From NCBI GenBank assembly GCA_001563885.1, contig LKMM01000044.1, positions 1 to 11,886 of the forward strand: a stretch of 11,886 bases of DNA, in the 5' to 3' direction. The first letter of the stretch is position 1. Each line of letters opens with the position of its first letter. The notes below the pieces were generated by a model. It saw only the letters and a program-made list of their open reading frames with translations, made no database searches and was not told the DNA's origin. Below are positions 1 through 6,581 of the stretch, piece after piece. A program made the position numbers and the translations under genes. This stretch comes from Natrialbaceae archaeon B1-Br10_E2g27. Its GTDB lineage: Archaea > Halobacteriota > Halobacteria > Halobacteriales > Natrialbaceae.

Positions 1-365
1 CGAAGCGCCTCGCCGGGCCAGATCTGGAACGTGCCCGGTGGGTCCTCATCGAGCACTCGAGTCTGGATTTCAGCGTCGATTGCGGCCCCGGCACCACCAG
101 GTGCGGGGTTGTCGTCGACGGAATAATCTGGATGCTCCTCCTCGAACCCATCGACGAGGGCAGTAAACGCTTCTTCCTCGCTGCCAGCCGTCCACCAGTG
201 GACGATCTCGAGGTCGTCCGTCTCACCGGTTCCATCGTCGTCAGTGTCGTCCGTATCGAGGTCGTCGGGATCTTGGTCCTCTGCACACCCTGCCAATGCC
301 ACAGCACCAGCCCCAGCAGTGAGCTGGAGATAGCGTCGTCGCGGTAATCTATTGTCGTCTGTCAT
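1..365 (-). CDS. Sugar ABC transporter substrate-binding lipoprotein, N-terminal part (runs off left edge)
   Basis: Reading leftwards from the ATG at 363-365 gives 121 codons with no stop before the window edge, so only the N-terminal part is visible. The protein starts with a short acidic n-region, then a twin-arginine motif PRRRYLQL (residues 8-15), a hydrophobic stretch and a lipobox ALAGC with the lipidated Cys at residue 27. This is the usual haloarchaeal Tat lipoprotein signal, followed by an Asp/Thr-rich linker. From residue 52 the mature part reads LEIVHWWTAGSEEEAF, later NPAPGGAG and FQIWPGEAL, which matches family 1 solute-binding proteins of the glucose/mannose type (COG1653, as in Thermus and Pseudomonas glucose-binding proteins). 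It is a clear paralogue of the gene at 1664. Permease and ATPase genes would be expected further left, outside the window. The exact substrate is not shown. Family assignment is firm; completeness of the gene cannot be judged. Confidence 0.9.
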   Translation of the reverse strand, partial: MTDDNRLPRRRYLQLTAGAGAVALAGCAEDQDPDDLDTDDTDDDGTGETDDLEIVHWWTAGSEEEAFTALVDGFEEEHPDYSVDDNPAPGGAGAAIDAEIQTRVLDEDPPGTFQIWPGEAL

Positions 366-397
366 GGCTGCGTGACAATTGGGAAATTCTTACCGAC

Positions 398-407
398 ACT
401 ATATAAC
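398..407 (-). promoter_or_regulatory. Candidate TATA box of the left sugar-binding protein gene
   Basis: The minus strand reads GTTATATAGT here, centred about 37 bp upstream of the ATG at 365, which would give a leader of roughly 10 nt. A second, strong-looking minus-strand box (CTTTTTATAG, 464-473) could instead start a leader of about 75 nt. The sequence alone does not decide between them. Confidence 0.4.
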
Positions 408-574
408 ATTATGGATTTTAACAGACCATCAGCTCGTCCGTGGCTGGTGTAGAGGAATGTACTCTATAAAAAGCAGTATTAGCGCTTCTATGTATTAAGT
501 TAGCCCAGATTCCACACACGATGTAACGCGTAGAGATCGTATACAACTCAGTAAGTAAACACTATAGTTAGACT

Positions 575-586
575 AGTATTACTCGT
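575..586. repeat. Direct repeat AGTATTACTCGT, copy 1
   Basis: This perfect 12-bp match to 849-860 lies at the left edge of the GC-richer core of the spacer. It could be a protein-binding site or a scar; the sequence between the copies has no matching terminal inverted repeats. Confidence 0.6.
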
Positions 587-848
587 TGTGAAGCCAGTGT
601 ATAGTCGAAGTGAGACTAGTCTTACCGTCTGGGTGCCCCGTGACAGTTTTCACTGCCAATCCACCCGATTCGATGGATGAACAACGACGAACCGACCATT
701 TGTTACAGCCATACGCATGTAAAGTCTGTCTCACACTTCGCCTGACCGTTCGGCGATGGACACGACACCCACTCGGTTCCATCAGCATACGTAGAGACGA
801 CGGCCCTCAGTGGCGATCTTGTGAACACCAGGTCAAATAGGCATTATA

Positions 849-860
849 AGTATTACTCGT
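849..860. repeat. Direct repeat AGTATTACTCGT, copy 2
   Basis: This is the second perfect copy of the 12-bp sequence at 575-586. It sits just downstream of the stop codon of the gene at 926-1285, which is on the minus strand. A related TACTCGT half-site recurs at 1341-1347. Confidence 0.6.
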
Positions 861-925
861 AAGACTATTATTGCAATTCATGACCGAGACTGGACGGCAC
901 GACGTCGTCAACACTCGGCGATCGA

Positions 926-1285
926 TCAGCCGTACTCCTCTTGGAGATACTCGAGCATCGAAAGTAGATCGTCCGGGTCGGACTGATTTAAGTTGTTTAG
1001 TCCAACGGCGATGAGCAACGGATAAAAGTCCTGTAACTTCTGTAGGTCGTAGTTGGTCAGTTGTGCAGATTCGTAACTCAGTTCGCGGTAGGAGAGGCTA
1101 ACTGCGTTGTGGAGGTCCTCCGGGAGGTACACCGTCAGACTGTCCCACTCGGCTTTGACGTTCCCGAGGTCCTCGAGGTCGTACGTCTCCGTCGGTCCGT
1201 CTCCCTCGAGGGTACGATCGACGGCGGGCAAGGGAGAGTGGGTCTCGTCCTCGCCAGTATCGTCGGCCGCCGGTCGCTCAGTCAT
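926..1285 (-). CDS. Small acidic protein resembling haloarchaeal ParA-neighbour proteins (DUF8160-like)
   Basis: This ORF codes for 119 residues. The first 40 or so are Asp/Glu/Thr/Pro-rich and probably disordered. The rest holds a short strand LTVYLPEDL (about residues 50-58) followed by predicted helices including FYPLLIAVGLNNLN and LLSMLEYLQEEYG. A strand such as xVYLPE followed by helices recalls ribbon-helix-helix-like proteins. From memory, the pattern (YLPE, a 30-residue gap, FxPLLxxxGLxxL) resembles small proteins encoded next to ParA ATPases on haloarchaeal plasmids, possibly DUF8160. No ParA is visible here, so a partition role is only a guess. The start is supported by GGAGG five bases before the ATG at 1283-1285. 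It is transcribed away from the sugar-binding protein gene at 1664. That the gene is real is fairly sure; its function is unknown. Confidence 0.75.
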   Translation of the reverse strand: MTERPAADDTGEDETHSPLPAVDRTLEGDGPTETYDLEDLGNVKAEWDSLTVYLPEDLHNAVSLSYRELSYESAQLTNYDLQKLQDFYPLLIAVGLNNLNQSDPDDLLSMLEYLQEEYG

Positions 1286-1412
1286 GGCTTCCTCCGTATC
1301 GCTGAACTCGATTGGGTTGGGCCGAATTTTCGAACGGCAGTACTCGTCTTACGAGCATGTCTCATACTAGCTGTCTTACCGAAATAAACGTTTGCCAATA
1401 CAGAAAGTAACA

Positions 1413-1430
1413 GCAGAAATATATTTCTGC
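1413..1430. promoter_or_regulatory. Perfect 18-bp palindrome, candidate operator
   Basis: GCAGAAATATATTTCTGC equals its own reverse complement over all 18 bases. It lies about 130 bp upstream of the small acidic protein gene and 235 bp upstream of the sugar-binding protein gene. Its length suggests a dimeric regulator site rather than chance, though AT-rich sequence raises the chance level. The regulator is unknown. Confidence 0.5.
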
Positions 1431-1480
1431 CAAATAGAAAAAGAAAATTTATATTGGAAAGACGTTCTCTATCATTGGTA

Positions 1481-1504
1481 GAAATTACGACTATAAGTCG
1501 TTTC
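1481..1504. repeat. Interrupted inverted repeat, candidate operator or stem-loop
   Basis: ACGACT-ATA-AGTCGT (1487-1501) has six-base arms and a three-base centre. Adding the flanking GAAA and TTC with a short bulge extends the symmetry to 1481-1504. It could be a second binding site in the divergent control region. Confidence 0.35.
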
Positions 1505-1663
1505 AGGCTGCTTTAGAGTGTTTATTTATTTTAGCATCTATATTAGTATATGAGTCATTTTTGATTTGTTGCTCTATTTGAACTACTATTGATAGGATTA
1601 CCGAGGAAGTAGAGAAAGGGATATATCGGTTCGGTAGTAAAAAAGTAGATCAGGTTCGATTAT

Positions 1664-2989
1664 ATGGAATCGCCGAAGCCGAACGGACGAGGACTCTCAC
1701 GTCGCAGGGCCGTTGGCCTCCTTGGGGCGGTTGGGACTGCGACAATGACGTCGCTTGCTGGCTGTCTCACCGGGTCCAGGTCGGACGACGATGATGACGA
1801 GGAAACCGGGTCCGAGGACGGCTCGACACTCGAGTTCGTCCACTGGTGGACCGCTGGCGGCGAAGAGGATGCCGTAGAGGCGTTGCTCGAGGGATTTTTG
1901 ACACAGTACGGCTACGACGAGTCTCGCGTCTCCGAAAATCCTGCCCCCGGCGGGGCAGGGTCTGCGCTTGCGGCTGCAGTCCAGTCTCGGCTCATCGACG
2001 ACTCGCCGCCGTCGGTGTTTCAGCTCTGGCCGGGGGAGTCGTTGGCTCCGTACACCGATTCCGACGTTCTCGCGGATATCAGTGACAGCTGGTCGACCGA
2101 GATGCGCGAGACCTACCTCGAGAGCGTACAGGCGTTGTCCCGGGATGGTGATGGCTACGTCGCGGTGCCGATCAACATCCACCGGTTGAACAACCTGTTT
2201 TATAATACAGCGGTCGTCGAAGACGTCGGCGTCGAGCCGGCCACACTCACAGATCCCAACGATTTGCTCGAGGCCTTCGAGGCGGTCGAGGACGCTGGCT
2301 ACGTTCCGCTTGCCCACCAGACCCAGGATGCGTGGCCGACACTTCAGTTGTGGGAGACCGTCTTCGTCGGCCTCCATGGCGTCGAGTCCTTCCGAGCGCT
2401 ACTCGACCGTGAAACCGAGGCTCCAGAACCCGCGATTGCCGAGACACTCGAGTTACTCGTCGACTACCGGGAGTATCTCAGCCCCGACTCGGATACACTC
2501 GCCTGGGACCAGGCCAACGGGCAGGTAATCGCCGGCGACGCGGCGTTTACCCACCAGGGTGACTGGGCGGCCGGCCAGTATGAGGCCACTGGACTGGCCT
2601 ACGGTGAAGACTGGGGTCACGTCGCGTTTCCCGGCACCGAAGGCATCTATGCGATGGTGCTCGACTCGTTCGTGATGCCGGAGCCAAACCCCACGCCGGA
2701 GCTAACAGCGGAGTTTCTCGAGTACTGTGGAACGGTCGACGCCCAGGAACGGTTCAATCCGCCAAAGGGGTCGATCCCGCCACGAACCGACGTTCCGATC
2801 GACGCGTTTCCACCATTTCTCGTCGACCAGCGGGCTGCGTTCGACGCCTCGAGTTCCCAGCCCCCGACGATCACTCACGGATCGGGCGTCGAGCCTCGGG
2901 CGAAAAGCGAACTCGAGGAGACGTTCGCGAATCTTCTCGAGAACTGGAACCCAGAGGAGGCGACCGAACGAATCGTCGAGATACTGTGA
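1664..2989 (+). CDS. Sugar-binding lipoprotein (family 1 solute-binding protein), probably the chemotaxis partner of the adjacent transducer
   Basis: This gene codes for 441 residues, a normal length for a family 1 solute-binding protein. The N-terminus has a twin-arginine signal SRRRAVGLL (12-20) and a lipobox SLAGC with the lipidated Cys at residue 34, then an acidic linker (about 38-54). The mature part begins LEFVHWWTAGGEEDAV and continues with NPAPGGAG (93-100) and FQLWPGESL, as in glucose/mannose-binding proteins of COG1653. It should sit on the outer face of the membrane, lipid-anchored, and bind a sugar; which sugar is not visible. No transport gene follows. Instead a transducer gene starts 49 bp downstream on the same strand, which suggests that the liganded protein signals to that transducer, as CosB and BasB do in Halobacterium. 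A transport role with the permeases of the left-edge paralogue is the alternative. The start is fixed by the signal peptide. Confidence 0.93.
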   Translation: MESPKPNGRGLSRRRAVGLLGAVGTATMTSLAGCLTGSRSDDDDDEETGSEDGSTLEFVHWWTAGGEEDAVEALLEGFLTQYGYDESRVSENPAPGGAGSALAAAVQSRLIDDSPPSVFQLWPGESLAPYTDSDVLADISDSWSTEMRETYLESVQALSRDGDGYVAVPINIHRLNNLFYNTAVVEDVGVEPATLTDPNDLLEAFEAVEDAGYVPLAHQTQDAWPTLQLWETVFVGLHGVESFRALLDRETEAPEPAIAETLELLVDYREYLSPDSDTLAWDQANGQVIAGDAAFTHQGDWAAGQYEATGLAYGEDWGHVAFPGTEGIYAMVLDSFVMPEPNPTPELTAEFLEYCGTVDAQERFNPPKGSIPPRTDVPIDAFPPFLVDQRAAFDASSSQPPTITHGSGVEPRAKSELEETFANLLENWNPEEATERIVEIL

Positions 2990-3038
2990 CGGGGGGCGGT
3001 CCGAAAGCTAATGACGGTGTTGTTCGTGTGTGCGTACG

Positions 3039-5330
3039 ATGCTCGAGAGGCTCCGTCGACACGTGCCGTCAGTACTCCGGCGGAACTACGCGCTCAAATT
3101 CGGGATCGTCTTGTTACTGATCGGGGCGTCAGTCGGCATGATCGGATTTTTCGCGACCGAAGAGATTCGCTCACACGTCCAGGCCGATACTGACGAAGCG
3201 TACGCCACGCTTGCCGAACAGGAAGCAAACAGCCTCCAGGCGTGGTCTGAAAGCAACGAACAACGGGTGCAGACGCTCATCCGGAGCCCCGACCTTCGGA
3301 GCCTCTCGACGACGGAGTTACGACAGTACACCCAGTATCCCGACCGGGCACACAGCCTGCACATCGTCGACATCGACGACGGAGAGATCCTCTCGAGTAC
3401 GGATCAGGGAGTCGCCGGTGAGTCGATCGAGACACTCGCGGTGCCAGACTCAGACGTGTTGCTCGAGGCCATCGAACCGTTTTCGGTCTATCGGTCGACA
3501 CCCTACACACTCGAGTCGGAGACGCCCGCGGTGACGTACGCCCAGGCGACCGGTGATGGGGCGATCGGCGTCGTCTATACGGTCGAACTCGACCAGTATG
3601 CCGAGCAATTTACCACGTATGGGGAGGATCGATCGACGACGCTCGTCGTCGATGACGAGGATCGTCTGGTGTTTGGCGACGCAGGCTACGGCGACGATCT
3701 CGAGTCGTTTCTCGAGGAGTATGGCGACGCTGATGGAGTGAGCAACCGCGAGTCGGCCGGAGCTGCGACGAGATCACCGGATGATGAATCCGGGTTGCTG
3801 TTGTCCTATGGCTTTCCCTCGGAAGAGTACGTCGTCGGTTATGCACCAATCGAAGGAACCGACTGGACGGTCCTCGTCCACGAACCGACCGCCGACGCTT
3901 ACGGCTTCGTGAGGACCGTCCAGTGGCTCGGCTTCGCTGCGACGGCAGGACTGGTGGTGTTTGTCACTGCACTGGGTGCCGTGATCGGCCGAAACACGGC
4001 TCGCTCGATAAACAGACTGCGTGATCGGGCCGCCCGGATGGAACGGGGTGACCTCGCGGTCGACCTCGAGACGGATCGCGTCGACGAGATCGGCCAGCTG
4101 TATACCGCTTTCGACAGTATGCGCCGCTCGCTTCGGAACCGAATCGAAGAGGTCGACGAGGCCCGAGCGGACGCCGAGCGCGAACGTCGACACACGGCGG
4201 CGATGAACCGGGATCTGACGCGCGCAGCCGACCAGTATGCAGCCGTAATGCAGGCGGCAGCCGACGGCGATCTCACCGTTCGAATGGACCCCGAGGTGAC
4301 CGAGACTGAGCCGATGGGCCAGATCGCCACCGAGTTCAACGGGATGGTCGCACAACTCGAGGAGACGATTGCGAAGTTGGGTTACTTCGCAGAGCAGGTA
4401 GCGACGGCGAGCGAACGGGTATCGGCCTCGAGTGAGTCCGTTCGGGAAGCCTCAGAGAACGTCGCCGATTCTGTCCAGACGATTTCGGACGGTGCGGCCC
4501 GCCAAAACGAGTCGCTCCAGGAGGCCACCCAGGAGTTGTCGGCGCTCTCTCGGAGGACCCAAGCGATTACGGATTCCTCGAACGCGGTTGCCCGACTCGC
4601 CGAACGGACGGCCGAAACCGGGAACGTAGGCCAGGAGGCAGCACAGGACGCGATTTCGGGGATGGATTCGATCGAGGCGGAATCCGGACGCGCCGTCGAC
4701 GAAATCGAACGCCTCGAGCGGGAAGTCGCCGAGATCGACCGGTTGATCGAGCGGATTCAGGTGATCGCCGACCGGACGAATATGCTTGCACTCAGCACCA
4801 ACCTGGAAGCTCGCACATCAGGCACTGACGGCGAGGAGTTCGCCGCCGTTGCCGAGGAGGTCAGAGAGCTCTCGGGCAACACCAAAGCCACTGCAGCGGA
4901 GGTCGAATCCCACCTCGAGCGAATTCGCGAGCAGACACAGGCGTCAGCGAGCGCGGTCGAGCGAACCAGCGACGAGATCGAGACGGCAAGCGGTCAGGTC
5001 GAGCGGGCGGTCGAAGCGCTCGAGGCAATCGCAGAGTACGCTGGCGAAACGAACGCCGGCGTCCAAGAGATTTCGGCGGCGACGGACGATCAGATGGACT
5101 CGACATATGAGGTCGTCACCGAGGTAAGCGAGGTCGCATCGATCAGTCAGGAGACGGCAATCGGGGCAGATACCGTGGCTGCGGCGACCGATGAACAGAC
5201 TAACGCCCTAAACGAGGTGACCGGAGCGATGGCAGCCCTCGCCGAGCGCGCGAGGGGGCTCTCGAGTGCGCTGGGGCAGTTCGAGACCGACCAGCCTGCC
5301 GAAGGAAAGCCACCGCTAGAAGATCAGTAA
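3039..5330 (+). CDS. Halobacterial transducer protein (Htr), membrane methyl-accepting chemotaxis protein
   Basis: Read from the ATG at 3039 this is 763 residues; an in-frame GTG at 3030 would add three. Order of parts: a short cytoplasmic start, TM1 (about 20-40), an external ligand-sensing region of about 255 residues ending YAPIEGTDWTVLVHEP, typical of a Cache-type domain, and TM2 (about 294-317). A HAMP domain follows (about 318-370, RDRAARMERGDLAVDL), then a second HAMP-like unit (about 388-445, with AAADGDLTVRMDPE), then a long alpha-helical signalling hairpin (about 450-745). The hairpin would bind CheA/CheW. Its tip (IADRTNMLALSTNLEA, then EEFAAVAEEV) is recognisable but departs from the usual LALNAxIEAARAG/GxGFAVVA consensus. 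The gene lies directly behind a sugar-binding lipoprotein and is probably cotranscribed with it, pointing to binding-protein-mediated sugar sensing. The family is certain; the stimulus is inferred. Confidence 0.95.
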   Translation: MLERLRRHVPSVLRRNYALKFGIVLLLIGASVGMIGFFATEEIRSHVQADTDEAYATLAEQEANSLQAWSESNEQRVQTLIRSPDLRSLSTTELRQYTQYPDRAHSLHIVDIDDGEILSSTDQGVAGESIETLAVPDSDVLLEAIEPFSVYRSTPYTLESETPAVTYAQATGDGAIGVVYTVELDQYAEQFTTYGEDRSTTLVVDDEDRLVFGDAGYGDDLESFLEEYGDADGVSNRESAGAATRSPDDESGLLLSYGFPSEEYVVGYAPIEGTDWTVLVHEPTADAYGFVRTVQWLGFAATAGLVVFVTALGAVIGRNTARSINRLRDRAARMERGDLAVDLETDRVDEIGQLYTAFDSMRRSLRNRIEEVDEARADAERERRHTAAMNRDLTRAADQYAAVMQAAADGDLTVRMDPEVTETEPMGQIATEFNGMVAQLEETIAKLGYFAEQVATASERVSASSESVREASENVADSVQTISDGAARQNESLQEATQELSALSRRTQAITDSSNAVARLAERTAETGNVGQEAAQDAISGMDSIEAESGRAVDEIERLEREVAEIDRLIERIQVIADRTNMLALSTNLEARTSGTDGEEFAAVAEEVRELSGNTKATAAEVESHLERIREQTQASASAVERTSDEIETASGQVERAVEALEAIAEYAGETNAGVQEISAATDDQMDSTYEVVTEVSEVASISQETAIGADTVAAATDEQTNALNEVTGAMAALAERARGLSSALGQFETDQPAEGKPPLEDQ

Positions 5331-5347
5331 CTGGACCGAAGGTGTAC

Positions 5348-5361
5348 CTCTCGAGTGAGAG
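5348..5361. terminator. Small hairpin in the convergent gap, possible bidirectional terminator
   Basis: CTCTC-GAGT-GAGAG forms a five-base stem with a four-base loop in the 42-bp gap between the stops of the transducer (5330) and the convergent small membrane protein gene (5373). There is no T-tract, so a terminator role is weakly supported. Confidence 0.2.
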
Positions 5362-5372
5362 TCAACGAAGCG

Positions 5373-5582
5373 TTAGTGGCTTGCGCGGTACTCGCCGTGT
5401 TTGACACCGATAGCCAGCATAATTGCACCGAACAGCGCCATAGACGGCAACACCATCATCATGATCGTCTGGGTTGTCATCGGTGCCATCGGCGTCAGTT
5501 CAGGGAGGAGATACAACGAACCGATACCGAGTGCAGTCACCAGTACGAACGCACCAATCGTCTTCGGAAGGTCTAGGCTCAT
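5373..5582 (-). CDS. Small two-helix membrane protein, haloarchaeal family (possibly DUF7333)
   Basis: This gene codes for 69 residues: a short start MSLDLPKTIG, a first hydrophobic helix (about 8-26), a loop rich in Pro, Met and Thr (about 27-40), a second helix (about 40-60) and a short tail KHGEYRASH. The architecture and the VKHGEYRA ending match, from memory, a small uncharacterised haloarchaeal membrane-protein family, possibly DUF7333. The reading frame stays open far upstream, but that extension is low-complexity, overlaps the stop of the neighbouring gene at 5650, and is rejected. The ATG at 5580-5582 has a CTTAGAT box about 27 bp upstream on the minus strand, compatible with a leaderless transcript. 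It follows the larger membrane protein on the same strand after 67 bp. Function unknown. Confidence 0.8.
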   Translation of the reverse strand: MSLDLPKTIGAFVLVTALGIGSLYLLPELTPMAPMTTQTIMMMVLPSMALFGAIMLAIGVKHGEYRASH

Positions 5583-5649
5583 ACTCGCCCGTTTGTAGTA
5601 CTGGCATCTAAGGGATCCGAAAGCGGCAGCCCGTTCGCCGATACCGAGA

Positions 5650-6402
5650 TCACTCCTCAGTGGGACGGACCAGATTCGCGAGTGTGACGAGTCCACCGAG
5701 GAACCAGCCGAGTGGGAACGAGAGGCCAACCCACATAGCCGCGTAGGCTGCCCCCTCGAGCGTGAAGTTCGCCCGAAGCACTTCGTTGATGTTGCCGACG
5801 ACCAGGATGGTATCGAGGATCCAGACGGCAAAGTCGTAGCTTGGAGCGAGGACGTAGGGTCCAAGCGCTGGCGTGACGAGCGCGGCGACGACTGGCGGCA
5901 GGAAGATGGCAGTCATCGCGAAGGGATAGGCAAGCAGTACAGAGGTGACTCGGCCGCCGAATTTCGAGAACACTGCCGCCAGTGCCGTCGAGATGACTGC
6001 GACAAGACTCGCCGCCGCAACGGCAAGAAACCGATCGTACTCCAGTCCGACGAAGGCGCTGACAGTGAGCACACCCCAGACGAGGACGGCCACTGCTGTC
6101 ACGCCAATGATACCGAGTCGCGTTCTGGTGGAATCGAGTTTCACCGCGTAGTAGCGGGTAGCGAAACCAACGACAGTCAGGGGATAGAGGACGAGTAATC
6201 CGAACGTCCCGAGGGCGCTCCAGATGCGGTAGGCTATTTTTTGTGGAAGCGTCTCCGGCTCCCACTTACCCATGACGGAGTGGCCACGGCCACGCTGGCG
6301 GGGAAAGACGAGTTCCATCCACGCCCCGTGTAGCCGCCGTAAGTCGGTCCGTATCGCACCGACAATGCCACCGCCGCCGCGTCTCCGAGAGTGGGTGGAC
6401 AT
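5650..6402 (-). CDS. Polytopic membrane protein of unknown function
   Basis: From the ATG at 6400-6402 the product is 250 residues. The first 45 residues are basic and soluble (RRRGGGGIVGAIRTDLRRLH and on), followed by KWEPETLPQKIAYRI, which leads into about five or six membrane helices (roughly 61-82, 96-119, 123-145, 150-178, possibly 186-204, and 217-245). No catalytic or transport signature was recognised. The frame stays open further upstream, but that part overlaps the divergent aldo/keto reductase gene and reads as non-coding. The Met at residue 44 (6273) is an alternative start that would remove the basic arm; I prefer 6402 because the arm itself reads like normal protein. The gene is divergent from the reductase and upstream of the small membrane protein on the same strand, so the two membrane proteins may form a unit. 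Confidence 0.78.
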   Translation of the reverse strand: MSTHSRRRGGGGIVGAIRTDLRRLHGAWMELVFPRQRGRGHSVMGKWEPETLPQKIAYRIWSALGTFGLLVLYPLTVVGFATRYYAVKLDSTRTRLGIIGVTAVAVLVWGVLTVSAFVGLEYDRFLAVAAASLVAVISTALAAVFSKFGGRVTSVLLAYPFAMTAIFLPPVVAALVTPALGPYVLAPSYDFAVWILDTILVVGNINEVLRANFTLEGAAYAAMWVGLSFPLGWFLGGLVTLANLVRPTEE

Positions 6403-6581
6403 ACCCGAGCTAAAAAGCCGACGTACCGTAAGTTTTCCTTCTTTTTCTCGACTCGAGACAGATATTATTCCAGACATATATGGCGTTGACCCCGTTGGAT
6501 GAGCGCACTCGAGTGAAAGCCGACGGCGAGTGCTCCCGTTGCAACCACAACGCACTTTCGTGTTCTCACCAAAATGGATAC
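6403..6581. promoter_or_regulatory. Divergent promoter region between membrane protein and aldo/keto reductase genes
   Basis: This interval carries T-rich sequence (about 6431-6448) and ATATTATT and ACATATATGG boxes (6462-6482) that could start plus-strand transcription. With those boxes the reductase would have a leader of some 75-90 nt. The reductase frame is also open from an ATG at 6480, adding 34 residues with three Cys. That extension is not typical of the family and is treated as non-coding. Confidence 0.4.

Larger units (their letters stand above)
366..925. other. 560-bp spacer, AT-rich edges and a more GC-rich core, no convincing gene
   Basis: The stretch is AT-rich at 366-600 and 840-885, with a core of about 240 bp closer to coding composition. 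The core is bracketed by two copies of AGTATTACTCGT (575-586 and 849-860). AGACTAGT also occurs twice (570-577 and 613-620), the second inside the perfect 10-bp palindrome AGACTAGTCT (613-622). ORFs in the core are arginine-rich and look like shadows. The least bad candidate is a minus-strand reading from a GTG at 828 to a TAA at 703 (41 codons) with GC-biased third positions and three cysteines in its second half, but it has no recognisable family, no proper start signal and no well-placed promoter. It may be a remnant. No RNA gene was recognised. Confidence 0.5.
1286..1663. promoter_or_regulatory. 378-bp AT-rich divergent intergenic region with palindromes
   Basis: This gap separates the divergent genes at 926-1285 and 1664-2989 and must carry both promoters. 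Base composition changes sharply to AT-rich from about 1360. It contains a perfect 18-bp palindrome (1413-1430), an interrupted inverted repeat (1481-1504), and two one-mismatch approximations (1341-1357 and 1584-1600) to TACT-N8-GAGTA, the published Halobacterium TrmB motif. A TATA-like GATATATC (around 1619-1626) lies about 40 bp before the ATG at 1664. No coding potential was seen. Confidence 0.6.

Noticed and set aside
132..347. 71-codon plus-strand open frame at the left edge
   Set aside because: It is opposite the signal peptide and N-terminus of the left sugar-binding lipoprotein, which matches its paralogue at 1664.
464..473. CTATAAAAAG as a plus-strand promoter
   Set aside because: No plus-strand gene or RNA follows within several hundred bases. 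If used, it would more likely act on the minus strand.
575..860. Miniature transposable element bounded by 12-bp target duplications
   Set aside because: No terminal inverted repeats lie inside the direct repeats, and 12 bp is long for a haloarchaeal target duplication. The repeats are reported only as such.
1697..2377. 226-codon open frame on the minus strand inside the sugar-binding protein gene
   Set aside because: It is an antisense shadow of a GC-rich gene with a clear family match, and its product is Arg/Pro-rich without a recognisable domain.
3774..4355. 193-codon minus-strand open frame inside the transducer
   Set aside because: It lies wholly opposite the HAMP region of a certain Htr gene and has no family features.
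5583..5864. N-terminal extension of the small membrane protein to 163 codons
   Set aside because: The extension is Ser/Arg-rich, overlaps the end of the membrane protein gene at 5650 in another frame, and the 69-residue form has its own TATA-like box.
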